From positions 3,169,934 to 3,233,933 of the forward strand of contig CM059574.1 of assembly GCA_030386875.1 (NCBI GenBank): DNA of 64,000 nt, read 5' to 3'. Below are positions 45,105-56,464 of the stretch, in pieces. Made by a program: the position numbers and the translations under genes. Origin of the DNA: Morinoia aosen (lineage: Eukaryota; Arthropoda; Malacostraca; Amphipoda; Talitridae). Position 1 is the first letter of the stretch, and every line of letters begins with the position of its first letter. Under the pieces are notes generated by a model that did not search any database, was not told the DNA's origin, and was given only the letters and a program-made list of their open reading frames with translations.

Positions 45105-45475
45105 GGGAGGAGGTGAGGGTATTGCAGGGGAGTGGGTGTTGAAGCGGAGTGGGTTTTGAAGGCGGAGTGGGTGTTGACGCGGAGTGGGTGTTGAAGCGGA
45201 GTGGGTTTTGAAGGCGGAGTGGGTGTTGACGCGGAGTGGGTGTTGAAGCGAAGTGGGTTTTGAAGGCGGAGTGGGTGTTGAAGCGAAGTGGATGTTGAAG
45301 CGGAGTGGGTGTTGAAGCGGAGTGGGTGTTGAAGCGGAGTGGGTGTTGACGCGGAGTGGGTGTTGAAGCGGAGTGGGTGTTGAAGCGGAGTGGGTGTTGA
45401 AGCGGAGTGGGTGTTGAAGCGGAGGGGGTGTTGAAGCGGAGTGAGTGTTGAAGCGGAGTGAGTGTTGATGGGTAG
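45105..45475. repeat. 17-bp minisatellite (GTTGAAGCGGAGTGGGT)
   Basis: About 21 units. Variants include GACGCGGAG, GAAGGCGGAG and GAAGCGAAG; the GACGCGGAG units recur at 45176, 45229 and 45349. Decayed copies (GTTGAACAGGAGTGAGT) extend to about 45690. Confidence 0.92.
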
Positions 45476-45972
45476 GATTTGTTGAAAAGGGAGTAAGTGT
45501 GAAAGAAGATCTAGTTTTAGAGGGAATTGAGTGTTAAAATCAAACTGGAAGATAAGTGACTTTTGAAGATCATGTCGTTGTTGGGGAAAAGTCAGTGTTG
45601 AAGAGGAGTGAGTGTTGAACAGGAGTGAGTGTTTTCGAAGAGTGAGCGTTGTCGAGGTGTGAGTGCTGGAGTGGAGTTAGTGCTAAATTAACGAATAAAT
45701 ATTTTCATTGAAATTTAGAAAGAATGAGTTATTCGCACCGCCGCGTACACCTATACACCGTTGTTGTGCCTAAACTTCTGTAAAATGTTGTAACATCAAA
45801 TTGCTGCTGGACGAACAAACCCAAACCTACAACTTAGAGCTGTGTGATGAACACACAGACAAGTCCCTTTGAATAAAACAAACCCTGGTACGTGAGCCGG
45901 AAAAGAAAAGCAGATTAAATGCGTTGATTTAATACGCGGTGAGAGGATTGGAAGCAGCGAACTGGATGTAGG
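45476..45972. other. Decayed repeat edge and spacer
   Basis: Degenerate AGTGAGTGTTGAA copies to about 45690, then unique DNA. No gene is seen. Confidence 0.5.
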
Positions 45973-47260
45973 CAGGTGGTGGAGCAGAGGCAAGAGGTGG
46001 AGCAGAGGCAAGAGGTGGAGCAGAGGCAGGTGGTGGAGCAGAGGCAAGAGGTGGAGCAGAGGCAAGAGGTGGAGCAGAGGCAAGAGGTGGAGCAGAGGCA
46101 AGAGGTGGAGCAGAGGCTAGAGGTGGAGCAGAGGCAGGTGGTGGAGCAGAGGCAAGAGGTGGAGCAGAGGCAGGTGGTGGAGCAGAGGCAAGAGGTGGAG
46201 CAGAGGCAAGAGGTGGAGCAGAGGCAGGTGGTGGAGCAGAGGCAAGAGGTGGAGCAGAGGCAGGTGGTGGAGCAGAGGCTAGAGGTGGAGCAGAGGCAGG
46301 TGGTGGAGCAGAGGCAAGAGGTGGAGCAGAGGCAGGTGGTGGAGCAGAGGCAAGAGGTGGAGCAGAGGCAGGTGGTGGAGCAGAGGCTAGAGGTGGAGCA
46401 GAGGCAGGTGGTGGAGCAGAGGCAAAAGGTGGAGCAGAGGCAGGTGGTGGAGCAGAGGCAAGAGGTGGAGCAGAGGCAGGTGGTGGAGCAGAGGGTAGAG
46501 GTGGAGCAGAGGCAGGTGGTGGTGCAGAGGCAAGAGGTGGAGCAGAGGAAGGTGGTGGAGCAGAGGCTAGAGGTGGAGCAGAGGCAGGTGGTGGAGCAGA
46601 GGCAAGAGGTGGAGCAGAGGCAAGAGGTGGAGCAGAGGCAGGTGGTGGAGCAGAGGCTAGAGGTGGAGCAGAGGCAGGTGGTGGAGCAGAGGGTAGAGGT
46701 GGAGCAGAGGCAGGTGGTGGTGCAGAGGCAAGAGGTGGAGCAGAGGCAGGTGGTGGAGCAGAGGCTAGAGGTGGAGCAGAGGCAGGTGGTGGAGCAGAGG
46801 CAAGAGGTGGAGCAGAGGCAAGAGGTGGAGCAGAGGCAGGTGGTGGAGCAGAGGCTAGAGGTGGAGCAGAGGCAGGTGGTGGAGCAGAGGCAAGAGGTGG
46901 AGCAGAGGCAGGTGGTGGAGCAGAGGCAAGAGGTGGAGCAGAGGCAGGTGGTGGAGCAGAGGCAGGTGGTGGAGCAGAGGCAGGCGGTGGAGCAGAGGCA
47001 GGTGGTGGAGCAGAGGCAGGTGGTGGAGCAGAGGCAGATGTTGTAACAGAGGCAGATGGTGTAACAGAGGCAGGTGGTGGAGCAGAGGCAGATGGTGTAA
47101 CAGAGGCAGATGGTGTAACAGAGGCAGGTGGTGTAACAGAGGCAGGTGGTGGAGCAGAGGCAGGAGGTGGAGTAGAGGCAGGTGGTGGAGCAGAGGCAGA
47201 CGGTAGAGCAGAGGCAGGCTGTGGAGCAGAGGCAGGCGGTGGAGCAGAGCTGCTGGAAGG
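45973..47260. repeat. 18-bp minisatellite (GTGGAGCAGAGGCAAGAG)
   Basis: About 71 units that mostly alternate GGCAAGAG, GGCTAGAG and GGCAGGTG endings. The rare pair GAGGGTAGAG followed by GGTGGTGCAG occurs at 46491 and 46689, a 198-bp (11-unit) higher-order period. A domain at 47037-47140 carries GGTGTAACAG units. The frames translate to hexapeptide repeats on both strands (EQRQVV forward; PPLASA and CLCSTS reverse), which is expected from the 18-bp period. Confidence 0.93.
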
Positions 47261-47395
47261 ATGGAAGACATGACAGGCCATCGATCGTCCGAGAAAGAAA
47301 AGCACACAAGTTTTGTGTTTCAGTTGTCTGGCGAAAGTTTGATGCTCCTTGTGTTTAGCTCATTGAATTACTACAGAAAAACGTGAGCACTAGTG

Positions 47396-47431
47396 ACGCA
47401 AACACACACACAGACACACACACACACACGC
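47396..47431. repeat. (CA)n microsatellite
   Basis: ACGCAAACACACACACAGAC is followed by more ACAC repeats. Confidence 0.85.
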
Positions 47432-47861
47432 TCTTACATCCATCCTTACATATATTTACATGAAGGGGTCAACAAATCAAAAACATCAATAACGATGGAT
47501 TCTTTAAGATTTGTAAACACCTCTTTAGTGGAAGCGGTATAGCGCCAAAATGTTGTGGTATAAAATATTTTGCAGGTGATCGAAGGAAACTCGACGAGAT
47601 GAATGCTATTATTTTGCCTTTCTCGCAAAAATCTTCTTTGACGGATGAATTCGTCTCAATATTCTTAATGAGAAATGGGGATATGGATGAGTACTCTTGA
47701 ATTCGTAATTTTGTTTCTAAAACTATATTTAAAGCTACTTTCTTTTCATAGCAGAGACAGCAACGCATTGTTGTTTTTTTCAACTTTACTGATGTTTGTT
47801 GAATTTTGGAGGTAACCTCGCGTGACCAGAGTGTGTTTGAGCCTCATGGGCTCAGGGTGAG

Positions 47862-47960
47862 GTTGCCTGGGGAGAAGAGGTTGCCAGACGAGGAAGAGGT
47901 TGCCAGGCGAGGAAGAGGTTGCCAGACGAGGAAGAGGTTGACAGACGGAGAAAAGAGGCT
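47862..47960. repeat. 19-bp repeat (GAAGAGGTTGCCAGACGAG)
   Basis: Four units and one decayed copy. The same GGTTGCCAG core reappears in 48415-48560. Confidence 0.8.
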
Positions 47961-48414
47961 ACTCCACAGAGGAATTTCAACACACTTGTGTGTGTTAAAC
48001 GACCATTTGGAAAAATCTAGGTACGTTTGAGTTTTGCACCTCAAACCACGTGTTCAAGCTCTCGGGGAAGTTAAATAGCACATTCACGTTTCTTGTCTTA
48101 AAATTTTTTTGTTGAAAGCGGGCAGTGCTTAGAACCTGTGAAATGAGTATAACTTTCTTCGGGAATCTTAAGATATCTGCTATTTTTTCTTAAAATTCTT
48201 AAATATTGTCACGTATTGGATTCAATATTCACAGCATAGTCTGAGAAACTGAAGCATTTATGCGAAATGGTGTTGACTTGCGCTAAGCGGGACTTGGTTT
48301 GAACACAAGTGTATTTCATATCAGCCTGCTCGTATGCCAGAAATAATGTGTCAAAATACCTTGACTGACCCACAACAATGTATCGGTTTGTGATAAAAAT
48401 TTTCTTAATGCAGA

Positions 48415-48560
48415 TGAGAAAAAGGTTGCCAAGTAATGGCAAGGTTGCCAGGTGGAAAAGAAGGTTGTCGGGGTTACTAGGTAATGGCAAGGTTGCCAGG
48501 TAGGAAAGGAGGTTGCCAGATCGGGAGGAGGTTGCCAGGCAGGGAAAGAAGTTGCCAGTT
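48415..48560. repeat. Irregular AGGTTGCCAGGTNGGAAA repeats
   Basis: About seven imperfect units of AGGTTGCCAGGTAGGAAAGG and AAGGTTGCCAAGTAATGGC, related to the 47.9-kb block about 460 bp away. Confidence 0.75.
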
Positions 48561-48629
48561 GATGACCAGCAGATGAACTGGCGCAGCGCTGGGGAAATTG
48601 AGGAAGCGCCCTGACTCCCCGATCAATGG

Positions 48630-48775
48630 AGAGGCTGTTGCTGTTGCTGCTGTTATTGGTGCTGTTGTTTCTGCCGCAATCGTTATTGTTTTGCTGTTGG
48701 TATTTTTCTATCATTTTTACTATTGCTGTTGTTGTCGCTGCTACTGTTGCCACTATTGCTGATTCCGCTGCTGTT
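48630..48775. repeat. GTT/GCT trinucleotide-rich tract
   Basis: Imperfect TTGCTGTTGCTGCTGTTATT-type triplets. The translation is poly-Leu/Ala-like and is not taken as a gene. Confidence 0.65.
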
Positions 48776-49306
48776 ATTAGCCACAACACTCGAAAATTTA
48801 CTCGTGGCAACGATTGTATGAGGTCGAAGTGGAATTTGCACCCGAGATTTCCTTTTTTTGTTGACGAGCGCTTCTAGTGCTCTCACACAAAACTAAGTTA
48901 CCATCTCCTTACTCAAGAACTAATGAAGATACCAGAGGGAATTAATTTTTTATTAGTTCAGCCTGCATTATATTCCTGTAACATGGTGGAGGTGACTATG
49001 TAACCTTGTGAATCCTTTAGCCTGTTAAGGGGGGTGATCATATCACCATCAGCTTCCTTAACCCCAGTCCGGCAACTAGGGGTCGCTGAGCAGCAGGATC
49101 GTTGCTCCACGTTTCCCTAAATTGGGTCGTGATGCCATGACGGCTTCCTTTAGAGCAGCCACACTTTGATGGGATTTTAGCAGAGCCGCCACTCGCTAAT
49201 GTGCGCAATATCGTCTAGTGCGCAGCGTCGTCGTACCTTCTTATCCTGCCCAACAAGAAGTAATAAAGTGGCTAGCTCTACTTCTTTGGAGTGTGGCGTG
49301 TGAGCC
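48776..49306. other. No gene seen
   Basis: Unique DNA. A GC-richer stretch at 49030-49210 (ACCCCAGTCCGGCAACTAGG, GGTCGCTGAGCAGCAGGATC) might be part of an old repeat; it has no ORF or RNA fold that I recognise. Confidence 0.45.
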
Positions 49307-49945
49307 GTTGTACCTCCATCTCACCGTACCTCCATCTCATTGTACCTCCATCTCATCGTACCTCCATCTCATCGTACCTCCATCTCGCCGTACATCCATC
49401 TCATCGTACCTCCATCTCGCCGTACATCCATCTCATCGTACCTCCATCTCATCGTACATCCATCTCATCGTACATCCATCTCATCGTACATCCATCTCAT
49501 CGTACATCCATCTCATCGTACATCCATCTCATCGTACCTCCATCTCATCGTACCTCCATCTCATCGTACCTCCATCTCATCGTACATCCATCTCATCGTA
49601 CCTCCATCTCATCGTACCTCCATCTCATCGTACCTCCATCTCATCGTACATCCATCTCATCGTACATCCATCTCATCGTACATCCATCTCATCGTACATC
49701 CATCTCATCGTACATCCATCTCATCGTACATCCATCTCATCGTACATCCATCTCATCGTACCTCCATCTCATCGTACCTCCATCTCATCGTACCTCCATC
49801 TCATCGTACATCCATCTCATCGTACCTCCATCTCATCGTACCTCCATCTCATCGTACCTCCATCTCATCGTACCTCCATCTCATCGTACCTCCATCTCAT
49901 CGTACCTCCATCTCATAATACCTCCATCTCATCGTACCTCCATCT
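49307..49945. repeat. 16-bp minisatellite (CGTACCTCCATCTCAT)
   Basis: About 40 units that are either CGTACCTCCATCTCAT or CGTACATCCATCTCAT. The C and A forms occur in runs, and a few CTCGC and TCACC variants mark the left edge. Decayed units continue to about 49990. Confidence 0.94.
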
Positions 49946-50474
49946 TGTCTTTTATTCATCTCATAGTATTTTCATCTCGTATCTTTATCGTCTGAAATAA
50001 ATCCGAAGTGATCTTTTCATTTGTCGCCTTAATTCGAAGTAGCGCTTTTTTCTTAAAAAATATTTAAGCGATCATTATACGTGGGACTTACGCTCTCCTA
50101 TTTCATCTTCTTTTTGTTTATCTTCGATCCTGTTCACGGAAGCGTTACTCTTCGCTCTCCCATGACAATTGTTCATTATCAGTTCATTTCCTGTTTACAT
50201 CATACCCTCCCCTTTCCTTAGACCTCATTTTGTCTCTTCCATATACTTACTGCAGGCAACTTATTCACTTCCACAAGCACCCTTGTTCCTGCATCTCAAA
50301 TCTCTCTCCCATCCGATCGCTTCGTTAAGCCGAGCTATGGATATTCTTCGACACCACTTCTGCTCCTTTTTTGCTGTTGGTCGTGACATCATTACGCCAG
50401 TCGGCGCTTCTTGCGCGTCTTGTTCTCTGGCGCCTCTCTTCTGGGGCGGCAGACGTTCTGGTCGCCGGTCTTGC
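49946..50474. other. Spacer between arrays, no gene seen
   Basis: Unique DNA; open frames that enter from the right are extensions of the repeat frames. Confidence 0.5.
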
Positions 50475-52353
50475 TGGGGTCTGTGTGGGGGTCTGTGTGG
50501 GATCTGTGTGGGGTCTGTGTGGGGTCTGTGTGGGGGTCTGTGTGGGGTCTGTGTGGGGTCTGTGTGGGGGTCTGTGTGGGGTCTGTGTTGGGTCTGTGTG
50601 GGGTCTGTGTGGGGGTCTGTGTGGGGTCTGTGTGGGGTCTGTGTGGGGTCTGTGTGGGGTCTGTGTGGGGTCTGTGTGGGGTCTGTGTGGGGTCTGTGTG
50701 GGGTCTGTGTGGGGGTCTGTGTGGGGTCTGTGTGGGGTCTGTGTGGGGTCTTTGTGGGGGTCTGTGTGGGGTCTGTGTGGGGTCTGTGTGGGGGTCTGTG
50801 TGGGGGTCTGTGTGGGGGTCTGTGTGGGGTGTGTGTAGGGTCTGTGTGGGGTCTGTGTGGGGTCTGTATGGGGGTCTGTGTGGGGGTCTGTGTGGGGTCT
50901 GTGTGGGGTCTGTGTGGGGTCTGTGTGGGGTCTGTGTGGGGTCTGTGTGGGGTCTGTGTGGGGTCTGTGTGGGATCTGTGTGGGAGTCTGTGTGGGGTCT
51001 GTGTGGGGGTCCATGGGGGGTCTGTGTGGGGGGTCTGTGTGGGGGTCTGTGTGGGTTCTGTGTGGGGTCTGTGTGGGGGTCTGTGTGGGGGTCTGTGTGG
51101 GGTCTGTGTGGGGTCTGTGTGGGGTCTGTGTGGGGTCTGTGTGGGATCTGTGTGGGAGTCTGTGTGGGGTCTGTGTGGGGGTCCATGGGGGGTCTGTGTG
51201 GGGGGTCTGTGTGCGGGGCCTGTGTGGGTTCTGTGTGGGGTCTGTGTGGGGGTCTGTGTGGGGGTCTGTGTGGGGTCTGTGTGGGGTCTGTGTTGGGTCT
51301 GTGTGGGGTCTGTATGGGGGTCTGTATGGGGGTCTGTGTGGGGGTCTGTGTGGAGGTCTGTGTGGGGATCTGTGTGGGGGTCTGTGGGGGGTCTGTGTGG
51401 GGTTTGAATGGGGGTCTGTGTGGGGGTCTGTGTGGGGGTCTGTGTGGGGGTCTGTGTGGGGGTCTGTGTGGGGGTCTGTGTGGGGGTCTGTGGGGGGTCT
51501 GTGTGGGGTCTGTACGGGGGTCTGTGTGGGGGTCTGTGTGGGGTTTGTGTGGGGGTCTGTGGGGGGTCTGTGTGGGGGTCTGTGTGGAGGTCTGTATGGG
51601 GGTCTGTGTGGGGGTCTGTATGGGGTCTGTGTGGGGGTCTGAGTGGGGTCTGTGTGGGGTCTGTATGGGGGTCTGTGTGGAGGTCTGTGTGGGGTCTGTG
51701 TGGGGGTCTGTGGGGGGTCTGTGTGGGGGTCTGTGTGGGGGTCTGTGTGGGGTCTGTATGGGGTCTGTATGGGGTCTGTGTGGGGTCTGTGTGGGGTCTG
51801 TATGGGGGTCTGTGTGGGGGTCTGTGTGGGGGTCGGTGTGGGGTCTGTATGGGGTATGTGGGGGGGGTCTGTGTTGGGGTCTGTGTGGGGTCTGTGTGGG
51901 GGTCTGTGTGGGGGTCTGTGTGGGGGTCTGTGTGGGGGTCTGTGAGGAGCCTGTGTGGGAGTCTGTGTGGGGTCTGTATGGGGGTCTGTGTGGGGGTCTG
52001 TGTGGGGGTCTGTGTGGGGGTCTGTGTGGGGGTCTGTGTGGGGGTCTGTGTGGGGGTCTGTGAGGAGCCTGTGTGGGAGTCTGTGTGGGGTCTGTGTGAG
52101 GTCTGTGTGGGAGTCTGTGTGGGGTCTGTGTGAGGTCTGTGTGGGAGTCTGTGTGGGGTCTGTGTGGGGGTCTGTGTGGGGGTCTGTGTGGGGGTCTGTG
52201 TGGGGTCTGTGTGGGAGTCTGTGTGGGGGTCTGTGTGGGGGTCTGTGTGGGGGTCTGTGTGGGGTCTGTGTGGGGGTCTGTGTGGGGGCCTGTGTGGGGG
52301 TCTGTGTGGGGGTCTGTGTGGGGGTCTGTGTGGGGGTCTGTGTGGGGCCTGTG
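50475..52353. repeat. 11/12-bp G-rich minisatellite (GTCTGTGTGGG/GTCTGTGTGGGG)
   Basis: About 160 units in which TCTGTGT separates runs of four or five G. Rare changes (TCTGTATGGGG, TCTGTGAGGAGCC, GTCCATGGGGGG) mark duplicated blocks: the GTCCATGGGGGG block occurs at 51009 and 51181. Four G-runs with seven-base loops meet the G-quadruplex rule almost throughout. Confidence 0.95.
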
Positions 52354-53410
52354 TGCTAATATGAGTTTAACCGTGCACAGCGACCCTGCTTAACGACTTT
52401 ACAAAGCTCATGCAGATACACAGTGCGTCCAGCTCATCTTTTTTTTATTTAATTTCATCTTTTGAAAACTGAGGACTTCGTCGTCGTTGCCTGAACGTGG
52501 ACTTTCTCTCCCCAGTCGTGAGTGGCTTCATAATCTAAATTTACAACTCGGGCAGCGTTGATATTGGCAGAGCAGCGTGACCTGTCGCTCTGGATATGAG
52601 ATTTTGAAGCGCGAACTTGCGCCTCGACTCTGTGTATTTCTGTAAACGATTCAATATGTTTTATGCGATGCATTTCTGCTGAAAATAACAATCAGGCTTT
52701 GGAATGTTACTTCTCTTCATCGTAGAGAATTTCTTATTGTATTGTCAATTCTAATTTAAAGACACGTGAATACAGTTTGCGATTTTTTCTTCTGTTCTGC
52801 AGTCGTTCAGGCCAAAATGTGTTTCCTTAGAATATTTTTTCCGTAAAACAGATTTTTAAAAAAGCTATAATGTGTAAACTCTTTCTGAAGACTGATGCCG
52901 GAAACGAAAATTTCATTATGCTTATCATCCACAAATAGTTCAACTTCAAATTAACAATACCTTATAACCTTTAAAAGAACTAACGATTCTGATGCACCAC
53001 TGTAATATATGCATACTATATTATTCTTGTTCCCTCTATCCGTCATCAACAAGGATTGCCACGTCATCGAAAATGTCACATCGCTTCGCAAAGTGAACTG
53101 CAATGTCTATTCATTTAGTATTTCGTTAGTTTCATAGATATTATAGGCATGTGAATGATCTTCCCAATATTTGACCAAGACAGGGAATATTTCCATCGCT
53201 TCAATTCATGTACACATTTTATCAATGAAGTGTTTGTTCCCATTTGTAGACGCCAGAAAACTTGAAAGCATATATAGATTGCCACTTGAGAGCAGGTGCA
53301 GACGTGGGACGTCAAGACGCACCTTACCGATACACGGAACATCGTCACACGGAAGCGTCTCCGCCCTTTGTATTGTGACAGTTCCACAAGACCGAGCGGG
53401 TTGGGCTCGC
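52354..53410. other. No feature seen
   Basis: AT-rich unique DNA. No supported gene, RNA or repeat. Confidence 0.5.
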
Positions 53411-53590
53411 TAATAATACCATATTCCCTCTGCTTCAAAAATGACATAAAATGGTTAATAATATCGTATTCCATCTGCCTCAAAAATGCAATAAAATTGT
53501 TACTGATATCTTATTCTATCTGCGTCAAAAATGTCATGAAATTGTTAATAATATCATATTCCATGTGCTTCATAAATGCCATTAAATGAT
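53411..53590. repeat. 45-bp AT-rich tandem repeat, four copies
   Basis: Each unit begins TAATAATATCATATTCC, continues CTGCTTCAAAAATG and ends CATAAAATTGT. Copies differ at several positions, so the array is old. Confidence 0.88.
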
Positions 53591-54569
53591 GGGAAAGCCA
53601 ACTCCACATCCAGTTAATTTGTGTAGATAATTGTCATAATCAGTCAGTTTCTCTTCGTCTTCACATCGCCCATGCACTGCAGGAAGATGATAAATAAGTT
53701 CAGATAATTACTACCACGTCTAAACGCGCTTCTCTCTCAACTGCTCTGGGGGTATATCATGTCATCGTTCGTCAATGTCAATCGCTGAAAAATTGTACTT
53801 TAGTGTGTTTAATTTCTTATGGAAGTTGAGAAGACATAGAGAGAAATGATTGTGGACTAGAAAAAAAACCATAATCATGAAATATTATCGACGAAAATGA
53901 ACGTGCGCGAATAAATAATTGCCTTGGAAGGAGAGCAATATGCATTTGCTCGACACGCTCCCTAAAATGAATCATCTGACAACTGCATCAATTGAATGAA
54001 TTGTGTTGTAACGTGGGCTGTCTCTTTTTCGACGCTAGTGGCTGCCTATACCAACTGCATCTCATTGAAATGATTCGTAAAAGAGCGTTACTCAAGTCGT
54101 GGAAAAGAAAACATCTTATGACATCAGATGTTGCAGCAGCGTATTTGCACTAGACTCTACTTAACCTTCAGCTCTACAGTTTGCTAACTCTGTAACTGTA
54201 CAAGTAAGCACAGCTGTACACTAGTTTTTGCTGCTCTAAGTTGGTAAAACTGGAATTGTTGCTGCCATTCTTGAGATGAAAATGTTGATGTTAGATTTTT
54301 TTGTTTCTGACGTTGTTTAAACATATTCCGTAACAGCCATGGCACATACAGGGGTGGGGGGCCAAATAATACAACGCGCTGATCAAATAACCAGAATCCA
54401 CATTTCTTGACCACGTACAGTAGCGAAAATTGGACTATATATAAACAATGATATGCAAAGGGTAAAAATATATCTAAAGCCCACAAATATTTAATAGAAA
54501 AGATCTATAAGAACATGTATAATAAATCCGTGAGCAAAAGTTTACTATACATTACAAGATAAACATACA
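53591..54569. other. No gene seen
   Basis: AT-rich DNA. GTGAGCAAAAGTTTACTATA at about 54531-54550 probably marks the 3' end of the Tc1 remnant, since it lies just beyond the transposase stop. Confidence 0.45.
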
Positions 54570-54801
54570 TTAATACTTCGTTGCATCGCCGTTATTATTA
54601 ATTAATGCTTCGAGACATTTAGAGTAGTTCACTATCCAGCTTTTTACAAGTTTCGGGTGTGATCTTATTCCATTCGTCAATGCAAATTTCTTTGTGTTCA
54701 GTGATGTTATTTGGGCCTCTCTTCTGAATCTTTTATTTCAATTCCCTCCACAAATTTTCGATCCGATTTATGTTCGGGAATTCACTTGGCCATTCTAAAA
54801 T
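54570..54801 (-). pseudogene. Tc1-like transposase, C-terminal fragment
   Basis: The minus strand encodes ILEWPSEFPNINRIENLWRE, the Tc1 motif with the third catalytic acid in IENLW, then, after a stop (TAA following ELK), KRGPN and DEWNKITPETCKKL. A 1-base shift then gives the usual end, finishing GDATKY and TAA at 54570-54572. It continues the fragment at 56465-57123 across an insertion. At least one internal stop and one frameshift make it inactive. Confidence 0.85.
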
Positions 54802-54802
54802 G

Positions 54803-56464
54803 CTTGTTAGAAAAATTCTTCGATTTAAAATTTTTTATTTTCAAAATTAAATGTAAAACATGTTCAGCTTGAATGTTGTATTCAGATTTACTATAATGTC
54901 GTGTTCAGGCTTCCAGGAAAGGGCAGGAGGGGCTTGGACCGACTCAAGTAAAAAGATACCTTTTGATTCCTTAGAGATTCGGTGGCGCCACCTACTGTGC
55001 TAGATGGTGTTGCGTTGGCGACCTGTTCGTGTCACCTTAGAGCCTTCTAAGGCTCCCAGTGTTGGTGGATCCTGTGGAGCATGGCAGTGGCGAGTCGAGG
55101 CATCCCGGCATAACTTCTCCGTTCTCTCCATCTCTTCTTCGTCAGCTACCTTTGTTCATCTTTATTTCTCAATTAGTGTGTATGTGTGAGCGTGTGTGTG
55201 GTTAGGTTTTCAGTTAGAGTGGCTTATTATAGCTGCTCATCTTAAAGTACTTTAGTACCTCAAACTATCAAATCAGACTGCTAGTCTGAACTTTAACTTA
55301 TAGAAGGGACCATCTAATTGACGAGTCGACATACTCTGATGTGGTTACCTTCAACTTAAACTTATATTAACCTATATCTTCAACCTTAAACCTTAAACCT
55401 TCAACCCTTAAAACTCAACTTACTCTGGAGTACTTCCTTAACTATCTTCCTCTCAAACAACATGTTTCCTCAGTGCTAAAAGTTTCTACACTGAGTTGCA
55501 CCATAAGCTCAGATGTGTATACATGCTTGTACTCCATTTATCTGATATAAAACGAGAAAACTGAATGAAGTTAAAATTTTGGTGTTTTTTTTTCGAGTTC
55601 TAACGGTGGATGTAATTTTGTTTTTCCCCAGTATCTTGAACCGTTTTGACGCAGTTCATCTGTGTCTAACTTGTGGTGCTGCAGCAGCGGTTGTGCTTGG
55701 CGATGGTGTCTAATTAGGTAATTTTCCTTACTTTCTTTAACTGGAATTTCGCTTAATCCTTAAATTAAACCTGAGTATATTCATTCATATGCGACCCTCG
55801 ATTGGTGACCGTTTCTTTATATTCCGCCTTTACTTTCCAGCTGACGTTGGGAGATTGGACGAGTGGTGAATCTGAGTTCCGGAGTGACCGGGATTTGTTA
55901 ACTAAATATACAGCCGGAAGCTGTCCGCTGCCGACTTGCCTGCCAGGGCTCCTGGCCTAGTCCTCAACCTAACTGGGAACACGAAGCAGCACTTATATTT
56001 TTAAACCTTTTTAAAACCTGTTAAACGGACAAATTGTCATTTTAAAAGAGTAATACTTAATAATTAAAGTGATAAAAAGGCGTCGTTGCGACACCCTTGC
56101 CAGTTAAAATACTTAAAGTCGCCGTTGCGGCGCCTTAAACTTAACCAAAATAAAGTCGCCGTTGCGACACCTTAAACTTAACCAATGTAAAGTCGCCGTT
56201 GCGATTGCTTTTTAATGTCTAAACTTTACTTTCGCGTCTGGCCCAGTAAATGACTGGTTAAGTTGTTTTTGGCCGTGATTTTCAGTCTGCTGGATCTGAA
56301 TTGAAATTAATTATACCCCAGGCGGGATATTGTCAATAATATTTCTATTCGAATTTCTAAATCTTGTGCAAACTGAAAGTTAAAAGTAGATAACGAACGA
56401 AAATAAAATTCCTGTGTATTTCTTCTCCTTTAATGATTGTGAGGGATATAGAAAATTTCCCACA
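54803..56464. mobile_element. 1.66-kb unidentified insertion splitting the Tc1 transposase
   Basis: The Tc1 reading breaks after TEIN on one side (minus strand near 56467) and resumes at ILEWPS (54801), so the sequence between is a later insertion; ACA/GCA at the joints may be a short target duplication. It contains no ORF of note. Contents: GGCGCCACCTACTGTG at about 54984, CCTTAAA repeats at 55379-55412, a T-rich stretch, and three 36-bp tandem repeats at about 56080-56205. The ends show no convincing long inverted repeat. It may be a non-autonomous element or the end of a larger one. Confidence 0.6.
56080..56205. repeat. About 36-bp tandem repeat (AAAGTCGCCGTTGCGACACC)
   Basis: Three to four units of AAAGTCGCCGTTGCGACACC followed by TTAAACTTAACCAA, with an incomplete copy at each end (GCGTCGTTGCGACACCC on the left). 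It lies in the insertion within the Tc1 remnant and is distinctly GC-richer than its surroundings. Confidence 0.85.

Noticed and set aside
45915-47309. Frames of 350-460 codons (EQRQVV forward, ASAPPL and CLCSTS reverse)
   Set aside because: Product of the 18-bp minisatellite; several overlapping frames are open on both strands, which argues against selection on any one.
49218-52393. Frames in the CGTACCTCCATCTCAT and GTCTGTGTGGGG arrays
   Set aside because: Repeat-driven open frames with simple 11-, 12- or 16-residue periods and no conserved start or domain.
55379-55412. CCTTAAA repeats as a telomere-like sequence
   Set aside because: Only a few irregular copies, and the unit is not TTAGG or another known telomere repeat.
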